A stretch of DNA of 64,000 bases, taken from NCBI GenBank assembly GCA_020631735.1, contig CM036221.1, forward strand, positions 14,117,381-14,181,380. Direction: 5' to 3'. Under the pieces are notes generated by a model, which worked only from the letters and a program-made list of their open reading frames with translations, made no database searches and was not told the origin of the DNA. Both the position numbers and the translations under genes were made by a program. This DNA is from Saccharum officinarum (taxonomy: Eukaryota; Streptophyta; Magnoliopsida; Poales; Poaceae). This document shows, piece after piece, positions 54,691-64,000 of the stretch (the stretch's first letter is position 1; every line of letters begins with the position of its first letter).

Positions 54691-55886
54691 CAGTTCAAAC
54701 AAAATAGAGGCATCATAGGCAGTGTGGATCTCAGAAAAATGACATGATCAGTTCAAACAAAATAGAGGCATCAGAGGCAGTGTGGATCTCAGAAAAATGA
54801 CATATGCTCAGTTCAAACAAAATAGAGACATCATAGGCATTGGCATATGCTCAGTTCAAAGAAAATACAGGCATCATCGGTAGCTACCATAACCAAAAAA
54901 GTTTCATCATAGGAAACAGATACCATAAGCATACAACATGCATTTAAGAACTTTCCAAAGAGCAGTCATGAATAGGTAACTGAAGGTAAGAAAGCCAAAC
55001 TTTTCTGTTAGATTCAAGCACAAAAATTTTGTGCCCCAGCAGTCAGGAATAAAGCACTTGAACTACTAGCTGCTTGTGAAGCAAAAGAAAACATCAAGAT
55101 GCATAACATACAAAAGATGAAATGAAATGGTATCCAACTCTGGATCAAACATCAAAATCCAGTGTATAGACATGGATGCATAATTCCACTTATAATAATT
55201 CCACTATATACACACATGCTCATGCACCAATCTCATTTTTTGGATGGTGTCTAATAGATATGATTGCCAAATAAGTCAAGCACAAGAAATCAGATTTTAA
55301 CAATTATCAAACTTTAACATATGAAATGGAGAAGCTAAATATAGTCCTTAACATATGATTGCCAAAAAGGCCAAAATCAAATTGATTCAGTCACAAACAA
55401 GACATGGTTCAAATAGAGTAATCAAATCAAATCAAATAATCAGTGGGGAAGGAGAACCAGACAAATCAAGACAAATGGCTTAAGAGGGGAACCAGAGGGG
55501 AAGGGGAAGGCCGAGATGTCACTATCGACAGAGATGATGGGCACAGCCGAGGAAGACGGTGCTGGGTGCGCAGGCGGGGACGTGGTGGGGAGAGGACGCC
55601 GGCAATGGTGGACGCGAACGGTCGCACGGAGAGGACGGTCGCCGACGTTGAGGAGGAAGAAGGCAGCGGTGCTCCACGGGCTCAGCTAGGGCACGATCAC
55701 AGGGGAAGATGGAGCGAGTGTGGGTGCAGGGGCACCGAGGTGCATGCACAAGGTGGGGAGAGCACTGGTGATGGCGGCGACGGCGGCAGCAGAACGGTGG
55801 GAAATTTTGACAACCCTTCGGGGTGACAAATTTCACGGCCGAAGGAGTTAGGTTTGGGGGCGGTGTGGGGATGTATATATAGGCTG
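54691..55886. other. Promoter-like and leader region of the CACTA gene (minus strand)
   Basis: Near 54690-54860 the block CAGTTCAAACAAAATAGAGGCATC is repeated three to four times with a period of about 64 bases. On the minus strand TATATATAC at 55881-55873 is followed by a CT-rich, GC-rich leader (55450-55860), which looks like a TATA promoter and 5' UTR for the gene starting at 53962. No separate gene is supported. Confidence 0.45.
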
Positions 55887-56016
55887 AACTTAACGGAGGC
55901 GGGCAAGTAAGGTGGCCCACCTCGGTTAATATTAACCGAGGCAGGCGGTTTGGAATGCCCGCCTCTGTTAATATTAACTGAGGCGGGCCACCTTACTTGC
56001 CCGCCTCGGTTAAGTT
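55887..56016. repeat. 130-bp near-perfect palindrome made of CACTA subterminal units
   Basis: The left arm AACTTAACGGAGGCGGGCAA... pairs with the right arm ...TTGCCCGCCTCGGTTAAGTT over about 47 bases, with an inner pair CGGTTAATATTAACCGAGGC. The AACTTAACCGAGRCGGGC unit equals the start of the CACTA end at 43279. The outer CACTA...ACAGAAA bases are absent. Confidence 0.9.
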
Positions 56017-56084
56017 TTTTCATTTTTTTCAAAATTACATTTTTTTTAATTGTTTTCCAATGTTTTTAAGGTAGATATTACATT

Positions 56085-56440
56085 TCTAGAGTGGGAGTTA
56101 TAGAGTAATAGATTAGTGGTAGAGGTAGTAGCTAGAGTGAGAGTGATAAACATAGTAGGAGTAGTAAAGGTAGTAGTGGTAGAGGTAGTAGCTAGCTAGA
56201 GTGAGAGTGATAAGCATAGTAGGAGTAGTAAAGGTAGTAGTGTAGTAGAGTAAGAACTAGTACAATACCACTTAACACAATGATGCATACAAGCTAGAGT
56301 GAGAGTGATAAGCATAGTAGGAGTAGTAAAGGTTGTAGTGTAGTAGAGTAAGAACTAGTACAATACCACTTAACACAATGATGCATACATAAATGTGTGG
56401 CATATATGGTTCCATTACAATAGCACTTAACACAATGATG
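56085..56440. repeat. Complex tandem repeats (AGTGAGAGTGATAAGCATAG and TAAGAACTAGTACAATACC units)
   Basis: GCTAGAGTGAGAGTGATAARCATAGTAGGAGTAGTAAAGG occurs three times (about 56131, 56196, 56292). GTAGAGTAAGAACTAGTACAATACCACTTAACACAATGATGCATACA occurs twice (about 56244, 56343), with a third partial copy at 56420. This lies downstream of the TNP2 gene. Confidence 0.85.
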
Positions 56441-56511
56441 CATACAAAAAACTTGTCTTCCACATGAGTCCAATAATCTCGACATTATTACATAAATGTG
56501 TGGCATACATA

Positions 56512-57155
56512 TTATTTTGATGGAAGTGATCCTATGACGGTCCTCTTCTCACCGTCGGGGCGGGCCCAAGGCATCATCTTGGACTTGTTGAAACGGTCCT
56601 TGATAGTCTTGATCTTCCTTGGATGATCGATAAATAGTCTAGGCTCTGCATAGTTGTTGTATTCTTTGGGACTCTGGACCCCATCAGTTCCCACGATCCT
56701 TTGCTTTCCTGACATAACCACATACTTTCTGTTGTCTTCTGGCATCACATAGTAGGCTAGTTGCGCGACCTTGGATGCTAGTACCCATTGATCATCTTTG
56801 TAGCCAACACTTTGGAGCTCCACGGTGGTGAGCCCATATTCATCCACAAAAACCCCTGTTAGTTTGACCCATTGGCATCGGAAGGCGGTTATCTGTAGTT
56901 TATCACTGTATTCAAGTTCCCATATATCTTGAATAACCCCATAGTATTTCCTACTCTTCCCCGTGGACTCGTCGATGCCCTCATATCGAACACCACTATT
57001 CTGTGTCGCGCTCTTCTTGTCCTTCTCTTTTGTGTGGAACCTATATCCATTGATGTCATACCCTTGCCATGTGGTGATTTGGGTTGACGGGCTGGACGCA
57101 AGCCTCTTAACGGTGTCCGCTGATTCATCGACTTCTCCATGGGGTATGTCAACCA
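56512..57155 (-). pseudogene. CACTA TNP2 transposase, DUF4216 region
   Basis: Motifs such as VDESADTVKRLASSPSTQIT, TWQGYDINGYRFHTKEKDKK, SGVRYEG, YGVIQDIWELEY, FRCQWVKLTGV, VGYKDDQWVLASKVAQLAYY and VVMSGKQRIVG follow the order of DUF4216 (PF13952) at the C-terminus of En/Spm-class TNP2 transposases in grasses. A frame change or deletion near 57160-57220 separates it from the DUF4218 part. The frame ends at 56512 with no further domain. Confidence 0.88.
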
Positions 57156-57156
57156 T

Positions 57157-57926
57157 TTTTAGCTAATCTATAAAATTGCTCTTGTGCTCTTTTTGGACCC
57201 ATGCCTCCGAGCATTGCCCATCATGAGCATGCGCGGATCTCCTCCATGTGCTTCTCAATGTAGGTTTCCATGACCACTAACTGATGACAGATGCTGTAAT
57301 GAGCTTGTTGGATCATATCGTTTGGTATATCAGTGCGTACTTTCCGCCCTGTGCACCCCATCCCTGAGGTTATGCCTTCGTGCTGATGGACAGGTAGCCC
57401 AATTGCCCTCCCATCTCGGATGTATCTCGTGCAGCAGTTCACGACCTCCTCGGTTGTGTATGCCTCGATCATAGAGCCCTCTAGGTGGGCACGGTTGAGG
57501 ACGTATCTATTGAGGGTCGACATGAACCGCTCATACGTCCACATCTGGTGCAGGAACATGGGGCCCAGTTGCTGTATCTGATCAACCATGTGCATCATCA
57601 GGTGTGGCATGATATCGAAGAAAGACTGTGGGAAGCACATCTCGAGCTGGCAAAGAGTCTCCGCGATGAACTGTTTCAGGGAAGGCAGCTCAGCTTCATC
57701 GATGACCTTTTGGGTGATGCAATTAAAGAAGTAGGACATCTGTGTGATCACCATCTTCACGTACTCTAGACCGATGACCTTGATCACAATCGAAAGAAAC
57801 ACCGTCAGCATGACATGGCAGTCATGTGAGTTGTAGTTGGTCATTGTTAGGTCTTTCATCGAGACCAGGCTCTTGATATTGGAAGAGAAACATGTCGGCA
57901 CCTTGACACCTCGAAGCCACGGCACA
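57157..57926 (-). pseudogene. CACTA TNP2 transposase, DUF4218 region (5' end lost)
   Basis: The reading VKVPTCFSSNIKSLVSMKDL, NYNSHDCHVML, IAETLCQLEMCFPQSFFDIM, PHLMMHMVDQIQQLGPMFLH, QMWTYERFMSTLNRYVLNRA and HLEGSMIEAY matches DUF4218 (PF13960). The catalytic TNP2 core that should precede it is missing, cut at 57926 by an LTR. It would have acted as the transposase binding CACTA ends; this copy cannot. Confidence 0.88.
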
Positions 57927-58880
57927 TGTAACACCTTAGGTGTTTAGCTCCATAATTGCATTGCATTTGCATAAGCATAAGCATGCATCATTCATGTTAT
58001 TTTATGTGGTTGCAACAAATGTGATTGTTTTTAGAATTTTATTTGGCTCACATCATGTGACACTAGGTAGTTGGTGTAACAAAAGGGGAGAGTAGCTAAT
58101 TATGTCTCACAACACCTTAGTTATACTTAGGGTCACTAGTGGAGCAAGGTTCATGTTGACCAAAATCACAAAATGCCCCTCCAAGGTGTAGTTGACCACC
58201 ATTTAGCCTAGGATGCTCAAGTTTGACCAATTAAAAATCTAGCTTAAAGACCTTGCATGGAGGAGCACCCTTAAGCAAAGTTATAGGGAATTTTATGAGG
58301 AACAAAAGTCTCAATATGGCCATCTCATGGAATTGGCCAGAACATGCTCAAAGATGGCCCACAAGTNNNNNNNNNNNNNNNNNNNNNNNNNNNNNNNNNN
58401 NNNNNNNNNNNNNNNNNNNNNNNNNNNNNNNNNNNNNNNNNNNNNNNNNNNNNNNNNNNNNNNNNNCTACAAGTTCCATGGTTAAGAATATTAAGTTTGA
58501 TCAAATATATTAGTTGAATATGAGGTTAATTTAGTTCTGTCCTTTGCTGATTTTTGGATCAGTCTGGGATGTTTTAGGAATAACTTAAAATCCGTTCATG
58601 AGAAATTTAAGAAACTTTACTGGAAATAATTAGACTTCTATATCTTTCCAACCCCATAAGAATCACTTTAATATCTATTATGAGCTAAGAGATATACCTG
58701 TTCCAAGTTGGAGTAACTGCACAGTCTGGAATTCGGAAACAGTTTCGGTTAAATTCAGTTTTTGGCCAATTTATTGACAGAATCAGAAAAAATGTTGTGA
58801 ATAAAAGTTGTAGATAATTTTGAAAGCTTTCCAACCATGTAAAGATCATCTGAATTGGACGTAAGTGTAGAACTCCATTG
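57927..58880 (+). repeat. 5' part of a Del/Tekay-like LTR, containing an assembly gap
   Basis: TGTAACACCTTAGGTGTTTAGC at 57927 begins a typical Del/Tekay LTR, inserted into the TNP2 gene. The adjacent flank is GCACA. The LTR 3' end is not seen; at about 58880 it joins integrase-coding sequence. The start is related to, but clearly different from, the LTR at 59500. Confidence 0.65.
58367..58466. other. Assembly gap (100 N)
   Basis: Exactly 100 N characters inside the LTR fragment; the true length is unknown. Confidence 0.99.
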
Positions 58881-59453
58881 TTTTGGGATCAGACAGGTGA
58901 ATCTCAGGTGTTTGGTACAGATGTTCTTAGAAACGCAGAAGATCAAGTGCGAGTGATTCGTGAGAATTTGAGAGTAGCACAGTCTCGTCAGAAGAGTTAT
59001 GCTGACAATAGAAGAAGAGATTTAGTTTTTGAGGTAGGTGATTATGTCTATTTGAAGGTGTCACCTATGAAAAGTGTGAAGAGGTTTAATATGAAAGGTA
59101 AACTAGCACCAAGGTATGTTGGACCATTTAAAGTTATTACTAGACGTGGGGAAGTTGCTTATCAATTAGAGTTGCCTGAGAATTTATCTGAAGTACATGA
59201 TGTGTTCCATGTTTCACAACTTAAGAAGTGTTTGCGTGTGCCTGAGGAGCAGATACCTTTAGAAGAGTTGACTGTTAAGGAGAGATCTTACATATGAAGA
59301 GTTTCCGATCAAGATTTTAGAAACTGCTGAGAGAGTTACTCGAAGTCGGATTATTAAGATGTGCAAAGTGCAGTGGAATCGATATTCAGAGGCAGAGGCA
59401 ACTTGAGAAAGAGAGGATGAATTGAGAAAATCATATCCGCAGTTATTTGAGTA
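58880..59453 (+). pseudogene. Tekay-type Gypsy integrase C-terminus and chromodomain
   Basis: It opens at [20 protein letters not shown] and continues through [60 protein letters not shown] and [14 protein letters not shown], the standard chromovirus integrase C-terminal region. A frame break near 59280 precedes a chromodomain-like tail (KILETAERVTR, IKMCKVQWNRYSEAEAT) that has a TGA where a Trp codon is expected and ends in YPQLFE and TAA. The chromodomain identifies a chromovirus, most likely Tekay/Del. The catalytic integrase, RT and gag are absent. Confidence 0.85.
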
Positions 59454-59480
59454 AGCAGTTCAATCTCGAGGACGAGATTC

Positions 59481-59499
59481 TTTTAAGGGGGGTAGAATT
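59481..59499 (+). other. Polypurine tract
   Basis: AAGGGGGGTAGAATT directly precedes the LTR start TGTAACACCC, as expected for plus-strand priming. Confidence 0.75.
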
Positions 59500-62358
59500 T
59501 GTAACACCCAAATTTTAGGAGTAATGAATTTTAAATAATTTAGATAAAGGGAATTAAATTTAAAAAGAATATTGGTGTTGCATTCATGCTGTTGCATTTT
59601 TCTTTTATGTGGTGTGAATTTATTTTATTCCATTTTGGATTAGAAAATTTTATTTGAGATACTTTTGAAAAATTAGAAAAGAAAAGAAACAAAAAAAAGA
59701 AAACAACTTACCTTCAGCTGGTGGCCGCGGCCCGTTCAGGGAGGCCTGCTCCATCTCGCGCCTGCCCGCGTGGGCCGGTCCAGCATCGCAGCGCCCAGTG
59801 CCGCAGCGGCCCAGCAGCCGAGCCCAGCAGCCGAGCCGCCCGGCGCGCGCGCGTTGTTCTCTCTTCTGTGTCGCTGACGAACCGGGCCCCCTTGTCAGCG
59901 CCCTCTTCCACCTCCAGTTCGTAGCCGAGACGAACACTATCCCGGTGGATTCCGATTTCCTCATCTTCAATGACTTGGACCGCAAGCCGTGTATCCCTAT
60001 AAGATTGTGATGACCCCCGCGTTCCGTTTTCTTTTCACGTGTTGCCTTAGGTCGTAGCTTCGCTGTCGGAAGGTGGTTTGGATCTCGTCGGGTTGAAGTC
60101 AAGGCCGCCGCGGTTGAGCTCGACGGTAGCCGCCTCCTTGCTATCAAACGTCGTGCGGGTGCCTTTGTCTTGAGGTGAAGTGCACGTAGTAGCTTTATTT
60201 TCTTCCTTTTTGGTCTAAGAGTTCATACTTGCACGTCGGGATTTCACAGGGGGGAGATTTCCGCCTATTCGGGTAGAGCATCACCGATGAGTTCTTTCGG
60301 CCTAAGACAAGACCCTAGGTGAGTTCGGGAGAAGGTTCTTTTTCGTTTGGGACAGTTCGTGGGTCGATTGGTGGTCTGAGTCGCGAGTTTGGCTGTCTCC
60401 GGCGAGTTGGCGTGGGGCGGTAATGGTGGCCGGCGGCCGGTGTTGGAAGAGATGGCCGGGATTCTATTTTTTCTCTTGGATCGAATAGTGGCCGTCCAAT
60501 CGTGAATCAACGATCAGGATTAGAACATACCGGTTCACATGGCAGATTTACTAAAGAGACCCTCGGGTTTTTAGAAATCAACCCGCGGTTCTTAGCGTAT
60601 TGTCTGAAATACGTTTTCGTGTTTTTGAAAGCGTATTCTTTTCCGGTTTATTCAAAATACGTTTTCAGGTATTTACAGTTTTGCCACTAGAATTGTTTTG
60701 GTCATAAAATCTTCGTTTTAACTCCGATTTGATCCGTTCAAATTGCGTTAGGTTCGTATTTGCGAGCTCTACATGTTAGTGTAATTGTACAGTTAGTTTT
60801 GATAATTTATTTTTCGAGGTTATAATTAAGTATTTATTTATCTATAGGAAATCTTAGAAAATTCATAACTTTCACGTTTTAATTCCGAATTTGGTGATCT
60901 TTGCGTCTGTGTGATCGTAGAAACGTGTAGAAGAGTTTTATAAACTTTTATTACTGTTTTGCTACTGTTGGTGTACTGTTCTAATTATATCTCTTTGTTT
61001 GCTTCGTGTATGTTTGATTGGATGCATGTGTGTTGTTGATTGATGATCGAATATAGAAGGTGAGCAGTATCTGGACGATTCGGAGTATTACTTTGAGCCA
61101 AGTCAGCAGTATCACTTGGAAAGCTTTGATCAAGGCAAGTATAACACAGGACTATCCTTGTTACCTATACATTGAATTGTCATACATATGCATGTGCTTA
61201 CCTTGACAACTTTAGAGATTATAACTTAGGGATTGTTATCTTGATTCCTTGTCAACCTTGGGAATGCATATGGGTAGCTGCTGCTAGTGCTTAAACTAAG
61301 AACAATGATCTTGTAATTTGATTAATGGATTAAGCAATAAACTATTAAGATGATTTTATTATTGTTAAAAGGGGCTAGAGCATGTGTATTATTTTGATGC
61401 TCTGGTTTCTCTCCATAAGGACTTATCTGTAAGTGATAACCGGGATATACAGTACAGCTGTGAGGGCTATATGGCTCTGGCTTTAGTTGTTCAAGAGACC
61501 TTTTCTAGCTTGTTAGAGGTTACCTTAAATGGCATAAGAATGGCTTGCCTTGTTGGGTGTAGTGCGAGCCCCTGGCCTAGTGTGTATAGGCTGCGGTTGT
61601 TGTGCCACAGGGTAGGGGGGTTCTACATCTGCCTGCCGAGTGAAATCTAATGGCCCTAACTTGTTAGACAAACTTTTGAGTGGCTTTATATGGTTCTCGG
61701 GTGTTTGGGCTTGATCTCCCCACTCATTTGGAAATCATGACTTACAGTGAAAGTGTACACCTCTGCGCAGAGTTAAAAACTGGTATACTAGCCGTGCTCA
61801 CGGATACGAGCGGCCTTGGGGATTCTTATGGAATAGTTGATCATAACTGTTATATCATGCTTAATTATTGTTGATTATTATTATGCTCATGTTAATGCTA
61901 TTCATTATCCTTATTACAATTGATCATTGGTTCTTTAATGGGAAGTGGTTTATCTTGATGCTACTCAATTGCAAATATATGATTAAAAGCTAAACGCAGT
62001 TAAACAGTGTCTAGCCTTTTTGAGCCTCATGAACCCTGTGTTATATTTGTGGAGTTCGACATGAACTCACCCTTGCTATTTCCACCATAACAGATGAAGA
62101 TATAGAGGAAGATTATCGGAATGAGTACTAGTCTTGGTGTCAACCAGTCAACCGTGTCCCTGTGTGGAGTTTCCGCTGAAGAATTACTATTAGTTATTAT
62201 TACCTATCGTTCAAGACTATGTCTTAAATACTTATTCGTTATGTAATAAGCACTGTGATGATACTTTGTAATTTGTCAACTTATGTGTGCGACTGTTTCC
62301 TGGGGCGCACATGAGTCTTTTATGCATCCTATTTTTGTCCTTAAAAATGGGTGTGACA
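59500..62358 (+). repeat. 3' LTR of the Tekay/Del-type Gypsy element
   Basis: It starts TGTAACACCCAAATTTTAGG and ends AAAAATGGGTGTGACA (2859 bp), with the inverse-complementary ends TGTAACACCC/GGGTGTGACA. A GC-rich part at 59715-59900 and 60040-60160 yields spurious open frames. The right flank is GTTGG, inside a Copia RNase H gene. The left partner of that target duplication is not visible because the 5' half of the element is missing or rearranged. Confidence 0.88.
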
Positions 62359-64000
62359 GTTGGTTAGCTTCACGACACTTTCATTGTCACATAGCAATGG
62401 CACATTCTTGAAGTTGATTCCAAAATCTTTCAATGTATCCTTCATCCACAAGATTTGTGCACAACAACTACCTGCAGCGATGTATTCGGCTTCGGCGGTA
62501 GATAGTGCAATACTATTTTGCTTCTTGGATAACCATGAGACAAGTGATCTTCCCAACAATTGACAAGTCCCGGAAGTGCTCTTTCTCTCCACTTTGTCAC
62601 TGGCATAGTCAGAATCCGAATATCCAACTAGCTCAAAGCTTGCACCCTTGGGATACCACAATCCAACATCTTATGTATGCTTTAAGTACCTCAATATTCT
62701 TTTTGTTGCCTTCAAATGACTTTCTCTTGGTGAGGCTTGAAATCTTGCACACATGCATACACTAAACATCACATTGGGCCTTGATGCCGTCACATAGAGT
62801 AGGCTACCAATCATTGATCTATATAGCTTTTGATCCACCATGTTGCCACTCTTGTCTCTATCCAAACTTCCACTGGTGCCCATTGGGGTTGTAATACTCT
62901 TTGCATCTTCCATGCCAAACTTCTTGAGCATATCTTTGATGTACTTAGTTTGGCTCACAAATGTACCTTCTTTCATTTGTTTGATTTGAAGTCCAAAAAA
63001 GAAACTAAGTTCACCAATCATTGACATTTCAAATTCCTTTGCCATCATTTTCCCAAACTCATCACAATAATCTTGATTGGTTGAACCGAAAATGATATCA
63101 TCAACATATATTTGTAACACAAACAAGTCTTTTCCAATCTTTTTGGTGAATAGTGTTGTATCAACTTTGCCCATGACAAATCCTTTAGATAGCAAGAAGT
63201 CCCTCAATCTTTCATACCATTTTCTAGGTGCTTGCTTCAATCCATACAAAGCTTTTCTCAATTTGTATATATGATTGGGTTTCTTGTCATCTTCAAAACC
63301 GGGAAGTTGCTCCACATACACCTCCTCTTGGATGTACCCATTGAGAAATACACTCTTCACATCTATTTGATATAGCTTGATATTGTGAGCACAAGCATAG
63401 GCAAGTAAGATCCTAATTGCTTCCAATCTTGTAACCGGGGCATAAGTTTCACCAAAGTCAAGACCCTCTATTTGTGTGTAACCTTGAGCCACTAGTCTTG
63501 CTTTGTTCCTTACTACTATCCCATCTTGATCTTGCTTGTTGCGAAAGACCCATCTTGTTCTAATGATATTGTGATCCTTAGGCCTCTCAACTAGTTCCCA
63601 TACTTCATTTCTCTTGAAGTTGTTGAGCTCTTCATGCATTGCATTTACCCAATCCGGATCTCTCAATGCTCTATCAATGTCTTTGGGTTCTTTCATTGAC
63701 ACAAAAGAAGAGTGGCCATAAAATGATGCCAATCTTGATCTAGTTTGAACTCCTCTTTGTATGTCACCAATGATGAAATCCAATGGATGGTCTCTTGCAA
63801 TGTTAGTTAGTTGAAGCACTTGGACTTAATTGCTTGGATGTTGATCATGAGTTGGAGATGATGAACTAGCTACTTGTTGATCTTGTTGCACTTGAGATGA
63901 TGTACTAGCTTGATTTTGCATTAGAGAACCACTAGCTTGTGTAATTGGACTTTGGAGCACTTGATCTTTGTTGTCATCCACATCAATCACTTGCTTTGGC
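62359..64000 (-). mobile_element. Maximus/SIRE-type Copia element, interrupted (runs off window)
   Basis: Linker, RT and RNase H coding DNA on the minus strand is cut at 62359 by the Tekay LTR and continues beyond the window. The protein style (IQRGVQTRSRLASF, then EPKDIDRALRDPDWVNAMHE) is that of SIRE/Maximus polyproteins. It may be a relative of the element that supplied the TGAAAGGTCC LTRs elsewhere in this window; that is inference. Confidence 0.85.
62359..64000 (-). pseudogene. Copia integrase C-terminal linker, reverse transcriptase and RNase H
   Basis: In one continuous minus-strand frame: a Gln/Ser-rich linker (63829-64000), RVT_2 with TRWVFRNKQDQDGIVVRNKA, LVAQGYTQIEGLDFGETYAP, YQIDVKSVFLNGYIQEEVYV, ALYGLKQAPRKWYERLRDFL and catalytic LQIYVDDIIFGSTN, then RNase H with YSDSDYASDKVERKSTSG and ALSTAEAEYIAAGSCCAQ, ending NESVVKLTN at the LTR junction. 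Two in-frame TAA codons (63828-63826 and 62670-62668) stand where CAA (Gln) is expected. There are no frameshifts in 1.6 kb, so it is fairly young but dead. Confidence 0.92.

Noticed and set aside
59650..60147. 165-codon minus-strand open frame inside the Tekay LTR
   Set aside because: It is GC-rich LTR sequence, open on both strands with no domain.

Overview
This is nuclear DNA from a grass. The evidence is Stowaway MITEs with the CTCCCTCC terminus, a CACTA element with CTTTGCCGAGTG subterminal repeats, Maximus/SIRE-type Copia LTRs beginning TGAAAGGTCC, and a Tat-lineage Gypsy element with an antisense gene. The TE repertoire resembles Andropogoneae (sorghum, sugarcane or Miscanthus relatives), but that is inference. 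The window is almost entirely nested transposable elements. I found no convincing host gene, only one weak small-gene candidate near 42.5 kb. Two runs of exactly 100 N (10508-10607, 58367-58466) mark scaffold gaps, and single-base homopolymer deletions suggest residual assembly error.

Layout. 1-309: tail of a Maximus-type LTR. 407-647: a MITE. 611-8900: two direct copies of a Copia element on the minus strand, the product of a local tandem duplication; the left copy has a further 1.1 kb internal deletion. 8901-17900: decayed repeats, a LINE fragment, CACTA-like pieces, Stowaway MITEs and microsatellites. 17911-20186: a LINE 3' end split by a complete 1.5 kb non-autonomous CACTA element with ATT target duplication. 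20187-24328: no recognisable gene. 24329-26642: a solo LTR with AGAAG target duplication. 26705-42176: a complete 15.5 kb Tat-type Gypsy element (GGTCT target duplication, LTRs of 1214 bp that look almost identical). 42177-43270: a short unique-looking stretch. 43271-57926: CACTA/Spm termini and transposase genes (TNP2 and Transposase_24/Ulp1-like, minus strand), broken by an inverted Maximus LTR fragment and a 4.0 kb solo LTR (CATTC target duplication). 57927-62358: fragments of Tekay/Del-type Gypsy elements, including integrase, chromodomain and a 2.86 kb 3' LTR. 62359-64000: Maximus-type Copia reverse transcriptase and RNase H on the minus strand, cut by that LTR.

The most interesting object is the Tat element. 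On the minus strand it carries gag, protease, reverse transcriptase, two RNase H modules and integrase with a D,D(35)E triad. Tail to tail with these, on the plus strand, lies a five-exon gene with its own TATA box, four short GT-AG introns and a PF04195-like product with a coiled coil, preceded by a 498-bp tandem array. The introns are spliceable only in antisense transcripts, so they survive in the sense genomic RNA. The five gag-pol frameshifts all look like one missing base in a C or G run, so the element may be far more intact than the sequence suggests.
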